NCBI GenBank assembly: GCA_038239345.1
Contig: JBBSEX010000068.1
Location: 1-11,146, forward strand
Length of the DNA: 11,146 nt
Direction: 5' to 3'
Source: JBBSEX01 sp038239345
GTDB taxonomy: Bacteria; Acidobacteriota; Terriglobia; Bryobacterales; Bryobacteraceae
In this document: positions 1 through 5,810 of the stretch, in pieces
How positions within the stretch are numbered: the stretch's first letter is position 1
How the letters are laid out: each line of letters begins with the position of its first letter
Position numbers and translations under genes: made by a program
Notes under the pieces: model-generated
Told to the model about the DNA's origin: nothing
Seen by the model: only the letters and a program-made list of their open reading frames with translations
Database searches by the model: none

Positions 1-1
1 C

Positions 2-250
2 GAGTTAGAAATTGTCCGGCTGGTCGTTCAAGGATTTCGGAACAAAGAAATAGGCGAGCAATTGTTCATCAGCCACAATACGGTGAAAAATCACTTACAC
101 AGCGTGTTTTTAAAGTTCGATATCGCTGATCGGTTGGAATTGGTGCTCTATTCAATCTATAAAGGTCTGCACATCAAGACCGAGACCCGCCCCGTACTCT
201 TCTTTCACAAAGAGGGGTGTTCGGGATCAATGGACGGAAAACCGGGTTAA
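2..250 (+). CDS. LuxR/NarL-type response regulator, C-terminal HTH domain (5' end outside window)
   Basis: The open frame enters from the left edge and ends at TAA 248-250, so only about the last 82 residues are visible. They form a LuxR-type helix-turn-helix (GerE family): ELEIVRLVVQGFRNKEIGEQ followed by LFISHNTVKNHLHSVFLKF, then a final helix around ADRLELVLYSIYKG. The conserved order E-I-x2-L-x3-G-x2-N-K-E-I, then S-x-x-T-V-K-N-H-x3-I/V, is diagnostic. Proteins with this end bind DNA as dimers, usually under control of an N-terminal receiver or other sensor domain; that part is not in the window, so the signal cannot be named. The tail after the HTH (about 30 residues, ending SGSMDGKPG) is unusually long. 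The gene converges on the TPR protein gene, 69 bp away. What it regulates cannot be inferred. Confidence 0.85.
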   Translation, partial: ELEIVRLVVQGFRNKEIGEQLFISHNTVKNHLHSVFLKFDIADRLELVLYSIYKGLHIKTETRPVLFFHKEGCSGSMDGKPG

Positions 251-319
251 GGTAACACGACTGATGACAACAGCTATGACGACTCGGGTTCGGATGATAG
301 CGGTGGTGGTGGCGACGAT

Positions 320-1615
320 TTAGTCTAATTCCCGCGATGGGGTTATAAACGGAATCTGGAAGCTCACGTCGATCTGCGTCACTACCTCGACTGGTTCGCC
401 GTTCAGGAAGGTTGGCTTGTAAATGTAACGTCGCGCCGCTTCGGTCGCGGAAGAAGCTAGTAATGGATGGCCGCTCACCAGAGTGAGATTGCCGATCGTT
501 CCGTCTTTCAGAATGGTTGCATTGAAGCGCACGGTGCCCTGGATGCGCGCTTGACGTGCCAGAGCCGGGTAGTCAGGCTCGGGCTTCTCGATCAGGTTTT
601 GCGCTTGCACATCACCACTGACGCGGATTCGCTTCGGCGTGTCTGGTTGCTGGACCGGTTCGGCATGTGGACGTGGAGGAGGCGGAGGCGGTGGTGGTGG
701 CGGAGGAGCATAGAGAATCCCGCCAATGATCCCACTGGTGACGCCAGCCGGAATCGGTCCTCCGACAGTCTGCTGACGTTCGAAAACTATTGTTCCTTGA
801 GTTGGCCCCCCGCTTGGAGCCAACGCGAACTGTGGTGCCTTGGCCTTTTTCGTGTCCAGAGCACGGCGGACCCACTCATCCGCAATGACGACATCCCGCT
901 GGTATTCCGCGGTTGTATCGTACAAGTCGGCGCGCTCGCGATAGAGCAGATTCAGGTAGGCCATGGCGTCGTCGTACGCCGGATCCAGTTCGAGAGCCCG
1001 CTCCAGATTGCGCATGCCCTCCTCGACAGTCTGCCCCAAACGCGACCTCAGATCCGCCCGGGCCGCGGCGTCGGAAAGTGGTCCAGGATCTTCGGGTCGC
1101 ATGCCGAGCTTCTGCCGGGCCTGCATCAGCTCAGGATAGAATTTCGCCCAAGCGATTACGCCGAGCGAATAATACGCGGCTTTGTTATCCGGTTGTGCGG
1201 ATACGATCTTCTGGTACCAGTTAGCGGCTTCGTCTAACGAGCGCAGTTTGTCGGCGCGCACAGAGTTTCCCATTGCTTGTTGGTAGGAGAGGCTGGCAAG
1301 CGACTCCATGGCCACCATGTTGCCGGGCTGAATCGCCAGAACGGTCTGGAATTCCCGCTCAGCATTACTGGCGAACTGCAGGTTCTCCGGACTGTCCGCT
1401 CCCGGAATGAATTGAGACATGTAGGCCGTTGCCAAGTACAGACGTGGCACGGGGTCGGCGGGCGAGGCATTGGCGGCTTGCTGAAACAGCTCGACAGCCT
1501 GGGCGTACCGCGCTGCCTTGTATGCCGCCACACCTTCATTCAGGAAGGTGCGTCCCGGTGTCTGGCTTAGGGCGGTTGCGGCGACCGCGAGTAGCGCCAG
1601 CACGAATTTGTGCAT
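320..1615 (-). CDS. Exported TPR protein with poly-proline linker and C-terminal TonB_C domain
   Basis: This 431-residue protein is probably periplasmic or envelope-associated. The start is placed at ATG 1615 because AGGAG lies about 8 nt upstream and the product then opens with a signal peptide (MHKFVLALLAVAATALS). The frame stays open to 1699, but the extra 28 residues would bury the signal sequence. TPR-like helical pairs occupy roughly residues 24-68, 85-118, 126-160 and 196-250 (for example AAYKAARYAQAVELFQQAA and LERALELDPAYDDAMAYLN). A Gly-rich stretch and a run of eleven prolines follow, near residues 300-320. The last 95 residues are a TonB_C domain (PEPDYPALARQARIQGTVRF, then KDGTIGNLTLVSGHPLL and AARRYIYKP). 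In TonB this domain contacts outer-membrane receptors. Here there is no N-terminal TonB anchor, so direct energy coupling is doubtful and a structural or scaffolding role is only inferred. The architecture is common in Acidobacteriota. No operon partner is visible. Confidence 0.85.
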   Translation of the reverse strand: MHKFVLALLAVAATALSQTPGRTFLNEGVAAYKAARYAQAVELFQQAANASPADPVPRLYLATAYMSQFIPGADSPENLQFASNAEREFQTVLAIQPGNMVAMESLASLSYQQAMGNSVRADKLRSLDEAANWYQKIVSAQPDNKAAYYSLGVIAWAKFYPELMQARQKLGMRPEDPGPLSDAAARADLRSRLGQTVEEGMRNLERALELDPAYDDAMAYLNLLYRERADLYDTTAEYQRDVVIADEWVRRALDTKKAKAPQFALAPSGGPTQGTIVFERQQTVGGPIPAGVTSGIIGGILYAPPPPPPPPPPPRPHAEPVQQPDTPKRIRVSGDVQAQNLIEKPEPDYPALARQARIQGTVRFNATILKDGTIGNLTLVSGHPLLASSATEAARRYIYKPTFLNGEPVEVVTQIDVSFQIPFITPSRELD

Positions 1616-1802
1616 GCTTGAACTCCTAGACTGGATAGACAATGGAGATGCGGCTGAAGTTCCCACTATATATCGAATTCGACGGGGGTGGATAGACACG
1701 TATTATGAGGCGAATTCAGCTTCTCCTGTTCGCGGCCTTAAGTTCTGCATTGCAGGAGGCGCTGCGAGTTCAGCATGCTCTCCTTCCTTGTCCTGTGGGC
1801 CA
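1616..1802. promoter_or_regulatory. Upstream region of the TPR gene, with palindrome TCGAATTCGA
   Basis: The 187 bp between the TPR start and the IS3 remnant contain no credible gene. A perfect 10-bp palindrome TCGAATTCGA sits at 1673-1682 next to an AT-rich ATATATA-like stretch, about 60 bp upstream of the TPR ATG. This is where a promoter or operator for that gene would be expected. I cannot assign a clear -35/-10 pair, so this is a placement inference only. Confidence 0.3.
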
Positions 1803-2042
1803 TCACGCTCCGGCCCCGCCTTTGTAGAGTGCGGCCGGTGTCTGGTAAGCCAGACTCTGGTGCAGTCGCTCCTGGTTGTAAAAACGGAAGTAGCGTTCGA
1901 TCCCTTCGCGCGCTTCCGTCACCGATGCGTAGTCCTTCAGGTACACCTCCTCATATTTGAGCGACCGCCTCAGCCGCTCGATAAAAATGTTGTCCATGCA
2001 ACGTCCTCGTCCATCCATGCTGATCGCGATCTCTCTGGCCTG
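1803..2042 (-). pseudogene. IS3-family transposase (OrfB) 3' remnant
   Basis: The reading frame (bounded by TGA at 2043-2045) gives REIAISMDGRGRCMDNIFIE followed by RLRRSLKYEEVYLKDY and YNQERLHQSLAYQTPAALY. This is the end of the rve/DDE catalytic core of IS3-family OrfB. The third catalytic acid (E in DNIFIERLRRSLKYE) and the closing YNxxRxHxSLxYxTP motif are present, but the two Asp-bearing strands and all of OrfA are missing. Full OrfB is about 270-300 residues, so only the last quarter remains. Homology stops about 10 bp from the neighbouring ribbon-helix-helix stop codon, which marks a sharp truncation junction. No inverted repeat could be recognised beyond the stop. It is not functional. 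Confidence 0.85.
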
Positions 2043-2052
2043 TCATTCCTAA

Positions 2053-2274
2053 CTAGTCACTCCCGCGCCCCTTCCCTTTCTCCATCTCCCCCAGATGGCC
2101 CTTCAACGCCTCCTCTACTATCTCCACCATTTCCCTTTCCTGCTCCGCCGCTGTAACCTTCAAGCGCTTATGCAGCGCAGCATCCAGATTGAACGTGGCT
2201 TTTTTCTTAAGCACTGTACCGCCATCTCGCTGTCTTCCTGTAGATACAGCCAGCTTCCCTTCCCGGCCCCGCAC
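2053..2274 (-). CDS. Small ribbon-helix-helix (ParG/CopG-like) protein
   Basis: This is a 73-residue basic/acidic protein. Its second half reads KKKATFNLDAALHKRLKVTA, then AEQEREMVEIVEEALKGHL. That is a beta strand followed by two helices, the ribbon-helix-helix fold used by plasmid partition proteins of the ParG type and by many antitoxins. Such proteins dimerise, and the paired beta strands read DNA. The N-terminal 20 residues are charged and probably flexible, as in ParG. The annotated start is GTG 2274. GTG 2214, directly before LKKKATF, is an alternative, and the frame is also open upstream into the left end of the ISNCY-like element. That insertion therefore may have removed the original start or promoter. 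No ParA or toxin partner is next to it; the gene is wedged between an IS3 remnant and an IS. I infer a remnant of a partition or regulatory locus; expression is uncertain. Confidence 0.6.
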   Translation of the reverse strand: MRGREGKLAVSTGRQRDGGTVLKKKATFNLDAALHKRLKVTAAEQEREMVEIVEEALKGHLGEMEKGKGRGSD

Positions 2275-2297
2275 AAAGTCCTCTTGGCGTTGTCCAT

Positions 2298-2350
2298 TGT
2301 CGCTAGTATGTGATATGTCCGGTCCAATTCACACGTGATGTGTCCGCTTT
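2298..2350 (+). repeat. Left terminal inverted repeat of the ISNCY-like element
   Basis: Blocks TGTCGCTAGT, ATGTCCG and GTGATGTGTCCGCTTT are shared with the right end in the same order and nearly the same spacing. The two TGTCC boxes start 25 bp apart (2316 and 2341). The 13 bp between them are poorly conserved, which suggests that the boxes, not the spacer, are what the transposase recognises. Confidence 0.75.
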
Positions 2351-2376
2351 GAAGAAAACGGCGGGACGCTGGGAGG

Positions 2377-3576
2377 GTGGAAATCCCCCAGCAGTACTCA
2401 GCCGCGGAAATGGAGCGGATGATGAAACTACAAGACGTTTTACTGAAAGCGATGGCGAAGAAGATCACCTGGTGGGAGGCGGCCGAGATCATCGGGGTGA
2501 CGGATCGGACCATGCGCCGCTGGCGCGAGAAGTTGGAAGAACACGGCTACTCGGGGCTGGCGGACAGGCGGAAGGGTAGGCCGAGCTCAAAGCGGGTGCC
2601 GCTGGCCGTGGCGGAAGAGGTCTTGCGTTTGTACCAGGAGACATACTACGACCTGAACATTAAGCACTTCCACGAGAAGTTGCAGGCAGAACACAAGATT
2701 GAGTTGAGCTACACCTGGGTGCAACTGGCTCTGCAGGGTGCGGGTTTGGTGGCCAAGGCGCGCAAGCGGGGCAAGCATCGGCAAAGAAGAGAGCGTCGGC
2801 CGATGGCAGGCATGCTGCTGCACATTGATGGAAGCAAACATCAGTGGCTAGGGGATCAGCGCTGGCACGATCTGATCGTGATTCTGGACGACGCTACCAG
2901 CGAGATCTACTATGCGCAGTTGGTGGAGGAGGAATCGACGCAAACGGTGATGGCGGGGCTGCGCGAGGTGATCGAAACAAAAGGTCTATTCTGTGCTTTA
3001 TACAGTGACCGGGGGAGCCATTTTTTCGTGACAGTGAAGGCAGGCGAAAAGGTGGACAAACACCGCCCGACCCAAGTGGGACGGGCCTTGAAGGAGTTGG
3101 GAGTGCAGATGATCCCGGCGTATTAGCCGCAGGCGCGGGGTCGATCGGAGCGCAGCTTTGGCACCTGGCAAGGGCGGCTGCCACAGGAACTGCGCTTGGC
3201 CGGGATCAGCACCTTGGACGGCGCTAATCAGTTCCTACGCGAGCGATACATCGCGGAGTTCAACGGCAAGTTCACGGTGGCAGCGAAGGAAAAGGGGACG
3301 GCGTTTCGGAAGACGTCGCGCTCTGATCTGGATTGGATTTTTACTATTCAGACACAGCGTGTCGTGTCGGAAGACAATACGGTGGCCATTGGCGAGCGCA
3401 GTTGGCAGATTGGAAAGTCGCGTTTCCGGAACACGCTGGCTGGATGTACGGTGACGATTCACGAACACCTGGATGAGACGGTGTCGATCCGTTTCGGTCC
3501 GCATACTTTGGGCCGGTTCGATGCAGATGGAAAACCGTTGGCAGGTGGTGTCACAAAGAGGGAGCGGGCGGCGTGA
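2377..3576 (+). pseudogene. ISNCY-like DDE transposase interrupted by an in-frame amber codon
   Basis: One continuous frame of about 400 codons is broken only by TAG at 3124-3126. An N-terminal HTH (ITWWEAAEIIGVTDRTMRRW) is followed by an rve-type DDE core: Asp151 in LLHIDGSKHQWL, Asp211 in ALYSDRGSHFF, and Glu258 in PQARGRSERSFGTWQGRLP, numbering from GTG 2377. The C-terminal part (HTLGRFDADGKPL and neighbours) completes the domain. The stop replaces the serine of the family motif IPAYSPQARGRSER; a single TCG to TAG change explains it. Because Glu258 lies after the stop, the 249-residue product lacks a complete active site, so I call it a pseudogene. GTG 2377 is a possible start, but ATG 2410 or 2422 fits the usual family beginning (MKLQDVLLKA) better. 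Neither the flanks nor the frame show other damage, so the inactivation looks recent. Confidence 0.8.
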
Positions 3577-3819
3577 AGCGAATCGCCTGCGACGCAAGGA
3601 ATTTGATCTCCCCCTTTCCCGTTTCCCCCTTCCGGGGGCAAGCCGGGGCGGGCGGGTTCCCCCCACGCCGGAAGCACGCCGCGAGCCAGCCAAAAGCGCT
3701 GGCACGCATCGATGCGGCCGGCTCCCCCCACAAGAGGGGCTGCCGCCCCTTTGTGTATCCCCCGCCCGCGCACGCAGCACGTTACGGCGACGGGATCTAA
3801 GGAATGCACTTTGTATTGT
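3577..3819. other. Non-coding 3' part of the ISNCY-like element, C-rich, with a strong hairpin
   Basis: Between the transposase stop and the right repeat there is no gene. The plus strand is rich in C runs (3611-3640, 3661-3670, 3725-3730). A perfect hairpin AGGGGC-TGCC-GCCCCT lies at 3735-3750. It could act as a transcription barrier, or protect the element from outside transcripts, but no T-tract follows it, so a standard intrinsic terminator is not supported. Several long open frames cross this stretch on both strands. They look like by-products of high GC and match no recognisable protein. Confidence 0.45.
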
Positions 3820-3873
3820 AAAGCGGACAGATCACTAATTATTAAAAGCGGACATCTTGACAAACTAGCGACA
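3820..3873 (-). repeat. Right terminal inverted repeat of the ISNCY-like element
   Basis: Read on the minus strand, this repeats the blocks of the left end: TGTCGCTAGT, ATGTCCG, GTGATCTGTCCGCTTT. Its two GGACA boxes (3825-3829 and 3850-3854) are again 25 bp apart. AGCGGACA occurs twice here, so this end has a perfect tandem box pair, whereas one left box has drifted (TGTCCGG). Confidence 0.75.
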
Positions 3874-3883
3874 GAGTTAGAGT

Positions 3884-3939
3884 TGTCCATGTCGGCGCCA
3901 CGTGAGAATGTCCTAATCGTGCCAAGTAGAAATGTCCTA
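3884..3939 (+). repeat. Left-end TGTCC boxes of a second ISNCY-like element
   Basis: Three TGTCC boxes start at 3884, 3909 and 3933. The last two lie in identical AATGTCCTA contexts 24 bp apart (3907-3915 and 3931-3939). This repeats the 25-bp box spacing at the ends of the neighbouring IS and lies about 45 bp upstream of the second transposase, so it is read as the left end of that element. No matching right end was found; it was presumably lost at the junction with the integrase remnant. Confidence 0.55.
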
Positions 3940-3982
3940 TTGACGGGGTCAGTGTTGAGAGGTGGATTCAGGAACACTTCTC

Positions 3983-4614
3983 ATGACGCAACAGGATCGC
4001 GACCGGCTGGTCGCATTGAAGAAAGCCAGGACGGGACTGATCACGCCAACGGCAAGCCGCGGAGGAGATCGGCCAAAGCGAGCGGCATGTTCGTCGACTG
4101 TTGAAGCGCCTGAAGGGCAAAGGCGACCGGGCCGTCGTGCATGCTCTGCGAGGACGGCCGTCCAACCGCAAGCTGGACGAGAAGACCAAGCAGAAGGCTC
4201 TGGAGATACTAGGCCGCGATGTCTATCGCGGCTTCGGCCCGGGCGGCCGCGCCGCTCCAGAGTGGGCGAACTGGTGCAGTGGGATACCAGCGAGCACGCA
4301 TGGCTGGAGGAACGCGGAGGGCCGCCATTGTACCTGATCAGCATGATCGACGACGCCTCCAGCCGCATTTACGCGCGGTTCGTGCTGAGCGACTCTACCG
4401 AAGAGAATATGCGGTTGCTCTGGAGATACGTGGAGCAGCATGGACGGCCCGTGAGCTTCTATACCGACAAGGCGAGTCTATTTCAAACGGCGCCGAAGAC
4501 CCCTCGGGACGGCAAAGCACTGCCTCGGGACGAGCGCGACCCATTCCCGCCCACGCAGATCGGCCGAGCGCTGCGGGAGTTGGACATTGTGTGGATTCCG
4601 GCCCACTCGCCCCA
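3983..4614 (+). pseudogene. Second ISNCY-like transposase, frameshifted, internally deleted and 3'-truncated
   Basis: The ATG at 3983, with AGGAAC 8 nt upstream, starts MTQQDRDRLVALKKARTGLIT. Removing one C at 4045-4047 restores the expected continuation QRQAAEEIGQSERHVRRLLK, and that frame then runs through RLKGKGDRAVVHALRGRPSN to GRDVYRGFGP. At about 4236 the sequence jumps back to the first frame at RPRRSRVGELVQWDTSEHAW. From memory of this family, about 45 residues are missing at that point. Two catalytic Asp codons remain, in VQWDTS (4283-4285) and FYTDKAS (4466-4468). Homology ends at WIPAHSPQ (about 4614), just before the catalytic Glu. It is clearly non-functional and older than the neighbouring amber-stopped copy. 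The frame stays open into the integrase remnant, which produces a misleading chimeric reading frame (3962-4951). Confidence 0.75.
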
Positions 4615-5125
4615 GGAAACACTGGTCAGCGGCAGACGACAGCAGCGAACGCAAGTACCTCACCAGCCGGTGGAAAAGCTGATCGAAGCTGCGAAGGGCA
4701 GCAGGAATGAGGCCCGCGACCGTTGCCTTTTGCTCCTGATGTTCCGGCATGGATTCCGGGTTTCGGAAGTTTGCGGCCTGAAACTCGATCAAGTGGACAC
4801 GGAAAGCCGGGTGCTGCATGTCGCCCGGTTGAAGCGTGGGTTATCGACCACACAGCCGTTGCGCAGCGACGAGCTACGAGCCATAGGCGCGTGGCTTAAA
4901 GAACGCGCCCGGATGAAGCCCTCTGGCAAAACGTTCTTTGTTTGTCAGTGAGCAGCGCAAGCCGTTGCATCGCTCAACGGTCAATCTAACTTATGCAGAA
5001 ATACAGCACCGCCGCTTCCCTGCCCCTGCTCGCCCATCCCCACATGCTGCGCCACGCTTGCGGCTTCGCTTTGGCCGATCAAGGCGCGGATACACCCGGC
5101 CCGATTCGAAAAGCTCTGGCGGTAA
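4615..5125 (+). pseudogene. Tyrosine recombinase (FimB-like integrase) remnant spread over three frames
   Basis: Pieces of one phage-integrase-family protein follow each other in different frames. DDSSERKYLTS (4635-4667) is followed by VEKLIEAAKGSRNEARDRCL and RHGFRVSEVCGLKLDQVD (4670-4940), which carries the first catalytic Arg (4757-4759). Then come SEQRKPLHRSTVNL (4945-4986) and AHPHMLRHACGFALADQGAD (about 5035-5092), with the H-x-x-R box (5041-5052). The end appears to be ARFEKLWR and a stop at 5123-5125. The shift near 4940 fits a tandem TTTG TTTG duplication, and the one near 4985 a single extra base. The L-G-H motif and the catalytic Tyr have been deleted between the last two pieces. 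The family breaks and rejoins DNA through a Tyr-DNA link; this copy cannot. It may once have belonged to a small FimB-like integrase of about 200 residues. The RFEKLWR ending is recalled from similar integrases and is the least certain piece. Confidence 0.75.
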
Positions 5126-5136
5126 CCGGTAAGTTT

Positions 5137-5336
5137 TGAAACATCGCTGCTGAAAGGCCGTAAACACTAGGGCTTGATCGTTTCAAAAGTCTGTTTCAAA
5201 ATGCGTTTGAAAATCACTACTGCTCATTACAGTTGAAAAAACGCCCCGCGTCCCACGCCACAACTCCAGCAAAAACCGCCATTGCGCTCTGGACTTCTGC
5301 TCAGAACAGTCATTTTGAGCAGTAGCGGATGTTTCA
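5137..5336. repeat. 200-bp segment bounded by imperfect inverted repeats, MITE-like
   Basis: TGAAACATCGCTGCTG (5137-5152) is mirrored by CAGTAGCGGATGTTTCA (5320-5336, whose reverse complement is TGAAACATCCGCTACTG). Only a one-base gap and one mismatch separate the two. A second perfect pair nests inside it: CTACTGCTCA (5217-5226) with TGAGCAGTAG (5316-5325). CTGCTCA recurs at 5297-5303, opposite TGAGCAG at 5316-5322, and could form a hairpin with a 12-nt loop. TTTTGAAAC (5134-5142) also pairs with GTTTCAAAA (5180-5188). No recognised protein is encoded. It begins 11 bp after the integrase remnant and ends just before the EACC1-like gene. It may be a small non-autonomous element, or a recombination or att-like region of the dead integrase. 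I could not identify a target duplication. Confidence 0.5.
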
Positions 5337-5358
5337 GAAATGAACGTCTTCGACCATT

Positions 5359-5751
5359 GTGACACTGGTATCTGTAATCTTCGGTGCTATAGCTTCAGGC
5401 GTATCGACCTGGTTACGAACTTTATCGGCAAAAATCACACTCCAGACAAAAGACGGTTCGAGTATCGAAGTATCTGCCCCTGCCGCCATGGATACGAAGG
5501 AGATCGAAAAGCTGCTATCGGTTTTTCGCGAGCGTTCGATGGATTCGCTTGCTATCAACCCCGACGAAAGCGATCAATGGCTTGGTCGTATCGTGGCGAG
5601 AACTCCCGTGGCGAGAACTCCGCGCGGACCAGTTGCGCGATGCGCCATCTTTCCAGCGCACGGTGGCCGCGCTCGCCGTCGAGTCCACCGTTACGGGCCC
5701 GGCGTTACCGCCGAACTGCTTCAGGCGGAGACGATAACTCTGGATCGATAA
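5359..5751 (+). CDS. Small membrane-anchored protein resembling EACC1 (conflict-system component); 3' part probably damaged
   Basis: From GTG 5359 the product starts MTLVSVIFGAIASGVSTWLR, a single short hydrophobic segment at about residues 3-19. A compact domain follows: two strands (AKITLQTKDGSSIEVSA) and a helix (MDTKEIEKLLSVFRERS), ending near residue 64. One TM helix, a strand pair with a D-G turn, then an E-x-x-x-L-L helix resemble the effector-associated constant component EACC1 described in NTP-dependent bacterial conflict systems. I recognise this by pattern, not by search. EACC1 genes usually sit beside an effector such as a caspase or trypsin; none is visible here. Residues beyond about 75 (Arg/Pro-rich) do not look like the family. 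A different frame (5549-5737) has a more protein-like composition there, so a frameshift or fusion is likely. The in-frame TGA at 5341 is just past the repeat element, so the 5' end may also have been replaced. Confidence 0.4.
   Translation: MTLVSVIFGAIASGVSTWLRTLSAKITLQTKDGSSIEVSAPAAMDTKEIEKLLSVFRERSMDSLAINPDESDQWLGRIVARTPVARTPRGPVARCAIFPAHGGRARRRVHRYGPGVTAELLQAETITLDR
5592..5621 (+). repeat. 15-bp perfect tandem duplication inside the EACC1-like frame
   Basis: The unit CGTGGCGAGAACTCC occurs twice back to back (5592-5606 and 5607-5621). It adds five codons (ARTPV/ARTPR) without shifting the frame. It looks like a slippage event and lies where the protein stops resembling its family. Confidence 0.85.
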
Positions 5752-5779
5752 GCGACGGCGGAAATAATTATGGAGGCGT

Positions 5780-5798
5780 GCATGGCGTTCTCCCATGC
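5780..5798 (+). terminator. GC-rich hairpin between the EACC1-like gene and the riboswitch (possible terminator)
   Basis: GCATGG (5780-5785) and CCATGC (5793-5798) form a perfect 6-bp stem with a 7-nt loop. It is followed by TATTCTATG, which has only a few T residues. It could end transcription from the small upstream gene. TATTCT at 5799-5804 could equally be a -10 element for the riboswitch transcript. The evidence is weak for both. Confidence 0.25.
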
Positions 5799-5810
5799 TA
5801 TTCTATGAGC

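Larger units (their letters stand above)
2298..3873 (+). mobile_element. ISNCY-like insertion sequence (about 1.58 kb) with imperfect terminal inverted repeats
   Basis: The element is defined by matching ends. TGTCGCTAGT (2298-2307) is mirrored by ACTAGCGACA (3864-3873). Inside these, ATGTCCG (2315-2321) and GTGATnTGTCCGCTTT (ending 2350) are mirrored at 3849-3855 and 3820-3835. By hand, about 40 of 54 aligned positions agree, with one gap. It carries a single transposase gene (2377-3576), inactivated by an amber codon, and a non-coding 3' part of about 240 bp. A 9-bp direct repeat GTTGTCCAT occurs at 2289-2297 and 3882-3890. It could be a target duplication if the right end extends 8 bp further, to 3881. 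The family name comes from the transposase sequence, not from a database match. With its only transposase broken, it could move only if supplied in trans. Confidence 0.75.

Noticed and set aside
660..715. GGA/GGT-rich tract read as a possible microsatellite or G-quadruplex
   Set aside because: It encodes the proline run of the TPR protein on the minus strand, which explains its composition.
467..1237. Long plus-strand open frame of 256 codons across the TPR gene
   Set aside because: It is fully antisense to the TPR/TonB_C gene, has no recognisable domain and no ribosome binding site, and its Arg/Trp-rich composition is typical of shadow frames in GC-rich DNA.
2377..3126. Treating the first transposase as a complete 249-residue gene
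   Set aside because: The catalytic Glu and C-terminal domain continue in the same frame after the TAG, so the short frame is a truncated product.
3735..3750. Strong AGGGGC/GCCCCT hairpin as an intrinsic terminator
   Set aside because: No T-tract follows on either strand; kept only as a structural note within the IS.
3235..3977. Minus-strand open frames of 170-180 codons over the transposase 3' part and IS non-coding region
   Set aside because: They are Arg/Pro/Gly-rich without motifs, antisense to the transposase frame, and run through C-rich non-coding DNA.
5134..5230. Repeated GTTTCAAAA/TTTTGAAAC motifs as a CRISPR-like array
   Set aside because: The copies are short and unevenly spaced, there are no spacers of constant length, and no cas genes are nearby.
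5183..5365. Minus-strand 60-codon frame inside the inverted-repeat segment
   Set aside because: It has no recognisable family, its ends coincide with the repeat arms, and no clear ribosome binding site was seen.
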